NCBI GenBank assembly: GCA_014730075.1
Contig: WJIX01000272.1
Span: forward strand, 1 to 32,926
DNA from: a bacterium
Lineage (GTDB): Bacteria > Krumholzibacteriota > Krumholzibacteriia > Krumholzibacteriales > WJIX01
Length of the DNA: 32,926 nt
Direction: 5' to 3'
The notes below the pieces were generated by a model. It ran no database searches. It saw only the letters and a list, made by a program, of their open reading frames with translations, and was not told the DNA's origin. A program made the translations under genes and the position numbers. Positions 31,016-32,926 of the stretch are shown here, in pieces (positions within the stretch are counted from its first letter, which is position 1; every line of letters starts with the position of its first letter).

Positions 31016-32926
31016 CTAGACAACCTTTATTACCACTATGGTAATGTCATCTTCCTGCTGCCTGTTCTCGGTGAATATTCTTATATCCTCAAGTATCCTG
31101 TCCCTGATCCGCTCCGATGATATAGATTCGGTATCCAGGGACTCGAGAAAGGTCTTGAGCCTGCTGTCACCGTAAAACTGTCCTGAGCGGTTTCTCGCCT
31201 CGATTACACCGTCGCTGAATATGGCCAGTACATCGTCCTTCTCCAAGCTGATTTCATCCTCATCATAGCAGCTGTCCGGGAAAGCGCCCAGAGGGAAACC
31301 GCATCCCTTCCGGTTGAGAACCGAGATCCCCCCCTTCGATTTGAGAATCGGGGGTTTCATGCCGGCGCAGGAAAAAACAGCTCTTCTGTTCGGTAGATCT
31401 ATGGTAAAGAGGGAAAGGGCCGTAAACATCGTATCGCCGGTCTTTTTGTAGATCGATCTGTTTATGGATGTCATGGCATCTTTTGGCGCACTTTCCTGAT
31501 TCAGGGCGGCATTCATCATGCCGCTGGACATCACCGCTATCATGGCCGCCTGCATCGCCTTGCCGGAAACATCCCCCACCACTACCGCCAGCTTCGACCC
31601 GTTATCCCCAATCTGCATGTAATCGAAGAAATCCCCCCCTACTTCGTTGGCGGGTATGCATTTGCCGGATATATCGAAACCTTCCACCACAGGTGGAGAC
31701 TGCGGCATAATCGACATCTGGGCCCGGTGGGCGGTTTCCAGCTCAGCCGCCATCCTTACGTTCCGCACCCTCCTCCTGTACCATATTACCGCAAGTACTA
31801 CGGCCAGCAGGAAGATCGCCGCTCTGAAAGAATTCCTCTGGTAAAGGGGAGGAGTAATGGTTATCCCCAGCGAGATTCCCCGTTCATTCCAGACTCCGTC
31901 ATTATTGGAACCCTTTACTCTGAAGTTATATTCGCCGGGAGGGAGGGTGGTGAAGTTGGCGAAACGTTTCCGGTAATCGGTGTAAATCCATTCATCATTC
32001 AGGCCTTCCATCCTGTAAGCGTACATGTTCTTCTCCGGAGCGGAATACTCCAGGGCGGCGAATTCAAAGGAGAAAATGTAGTCCCTGTGAGAAAGGGTAA
32101 TATGATTACGCCCGGAAATGTACTTCTGCAGGGGAACCTCCCTGTTCATTATCTTCAGCGAAGTGATAACTATATTCGGCTCGAAGGTATTATCCCTGAT
32201 CTGAGCCGGATAAAAAGAGTTGAACCCATTTATGCCCCCGAAAAACATCTCACCCTGATCAGACTCGAAATATGAACCGCCGTTGAATTCGTTGCTCTGC
32301 AGACCGTCCCTCTCATTGTAGTTCTTAAATTCCCCGGTTTCGGGGTCAAAACGGGACAACCCGTTATTGGTGCTCATCCACAGTTTTCCATTCCTGTCCT
32401 CCATCACTCCGTATATCGAATTACTGGCCAGGCCATCTTCTTCGGTAAAGGCGGTAAACCTGCCAGTCCGCGGTTCGAATCTGTTGAGCCCTCCTCCCCA
32501 GGTTCCCAGCCAGAAAATCCCCCCGCTGTCTTCATATATGGAAAAGACAAAATTGCTGTTTATACTGTATTGACCGCCGCTCTCAGTAGTGTAACGAACG
32601 GTCCGCCCCGTCTCCCTGTCGAACCTGTTAAGCCCCCCACCCTGGGTACCCAGCCAGAACCCACCCCGGCTGTCTTCATATATCACCCTTACAAAGTCAT
32701 TACTGATGGTGGAAGAATCTTCAGGATCACTCCTGTACCTTGTAAAATTCCCCGTAACTCTGTCAAATCTGTTCAGTCCCCCGCCATTGGTTCCTATCCA
32801 GATCATCCCCCCGCTGTCTTCATAAATAGACCTGACCTGGTTGTGGCTGATACTGTTACGGTCTCCGGGAATATTTCGGAAGGTAACAAATCTGCCTTCT
32901 TCCCTGTCGGTCATTCTGCATATTCC
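31016..32926 (-). CDS. Beta-propeller/Y_Y_Y sensor fused to SpoIIE-type protein phosphatase, 5' end off window
   Basis: The frame stays open to the right edge, and the residues before the first Met (GICR-MTDREEGRFVTF) align with the repeat pattern GGLNRFDRxTGRFTxY, so the gene starts outside the window. 636 residues are visible: four two-component-type propeller blades (WIGTNGGGLNRF, WLGTQGGGLNRF, WLGTWGGGLNRF, WMSTNNGLSRF, about 49 residues apart), a Y_Y_Y domain (EYSAPEKNMYAYRMEGLNDEW to LPPGEYNFRVKGSN), one transmembrane helix (AAIFLLAVVLAVIWY), then a PP2C/SpoIIE phosphatase domain with GGDFFDY, VVVGDVSGKAMQAAM, CAGMKPPIL, IFSDGVIEARN and DDITIVV. The metal-binding aspartates are present. 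It probably senses a periplasmic signal and controls an anti-anti-sigma (STAS) partner, which is not in the window. Confidence 0.92.
   Translation of the reverse strand, partial: GICRMTDREEGRFVTFRNIPGDRNSISHNQVRSIYEDSGGMIWIGTNGGGLNRFDRVTGNFTRYRSDPEDSSTISNDFVRVIYEDSRGGFWLGTQGGGLNRFDRETGRTVRYTTESGGQYSINSNFVFSIYEDSGGIFWLGTWGGGLNRFEPRTGRFTAFTEEDGLASNSIYGVMEDRNGKLWMSTNNGLSRFDPETGEFKNYNERDGLQSNEFNGGSYFESDQGEMFFGGINGFNSFYPAQIRDNTFEPNIVITSLKIMNREVPLQKYISGRNHITLSHRDYIFSFEFAALEYSAPEKNMYAYRMEGLNDEWIYTDYRKRFANFTTLPPGEYNFRVKGSNNDGVWNERGISLGITITPPLYQRNSFRAAIFLLAVVLAVIWYRRRVRNVRMAAELETAHRAQMSIMPQSPPVVEGFDISGKCIPANEVGGDFFDYMQIGDNGSKLAVVVGDVSGKAMQAAMIAVMSSGMMNAALNQESAPKDAMTSINRSIYKKTGDTMFTALSLFTIDLPNRRAVFSCAGMKPPILKSKGGISVLNRKGCGFPLGAFPDSCYDEDEISLEKDDVLAIFSDGVIEARNRSGQFYGDSRLKTFLESLDTESISSERIRDRILEDIRIFTENRQQEDDITIVVIKVV

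Overview
The window reads as chromosome from a Gram-negative bacterium of the FCB type (Fibrobacterota-Chlorobi-Bacteroidota and allied candidate phyla). The evidence is a PorX-type regulator with a PorY-like kinase, a YPNPFNP-type secretion/sorting tail, a TonB-dependent receptor with a carboxypeptidase-like N-terminal domain, a PG0541-type small protein beside an RND pump, and a propeller/Y_Y_Y sensor fused to a SpoIIE-type phosphatase. Base composition looks moderately GC (about half). Stops TAA, TAG and TGA are all used, and TTG/GTG starts with good Shine-Dalgarno (SD) sequences are common. I saw no tRNA, rRNA, CRISPR array or insertion sequence. The exact phylum cannot be fixed by eye.

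Left part (1-9725, all minus strand; transcription runs right to left): a degenerate HemC-like protein, serS, a PorY-like histidine kinase, porX, tsaE-tsaB-rimI (t6A synthesis and S18 acetylation), a purine nucleoside phosphorylase, then accD-folC (folC runs off the left edge). Most genes abut or overlap. Two oddities: accD carries an in-frame TAA inside its conserved C-terminal block, and the hemC-like gene has lost the usual catalytic residues and has no canonical start codon.

Middle (9817-17842, minus): a sugar-nucleotide block in the order gmd, rmd, ugd, rfbB, wecB, wecA, supplying GDP-6-deoxy sugar, UDP-glucuronate, dTDP-4-keto-6-deoxyglucose, UDP-ManNAc and a lipid-carrier phosphoglycosyltransferase. 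Before it lies cysK, a cysteine synthase gene preceded by what looks like a complete trp-style attenuator: a sigma70 promoter, a 23-codon leader ORF with three successive Cys codons, competing RNA segments 1:2, 2:3 and 3:4, and a strong intrinsic terminator just before the cysK ribosome binding site. This is the most interesting element in the window.

Next (17879-18705) is a small regulator module: an XRE-type repressor, a four-helix membrane protein and a promoter with a 7-bp inverted repeat. It is followed by the decayed 3' end of a secreted FlgD-tail protein (18905-19590, one frameshift and no start).

Right part: a plus-strand efflux operon (19606-26371: outer-membrane barrel, TolC-type channel, periplasmic adaptor, RND permease, PG0541-type small protein) converges on a TonB-dependent receptor (minus) with its own promoter, an orphan family-5 solute-binding protein (minus), and the phosphatase fusion whose 5' end lies beyond the right edge.
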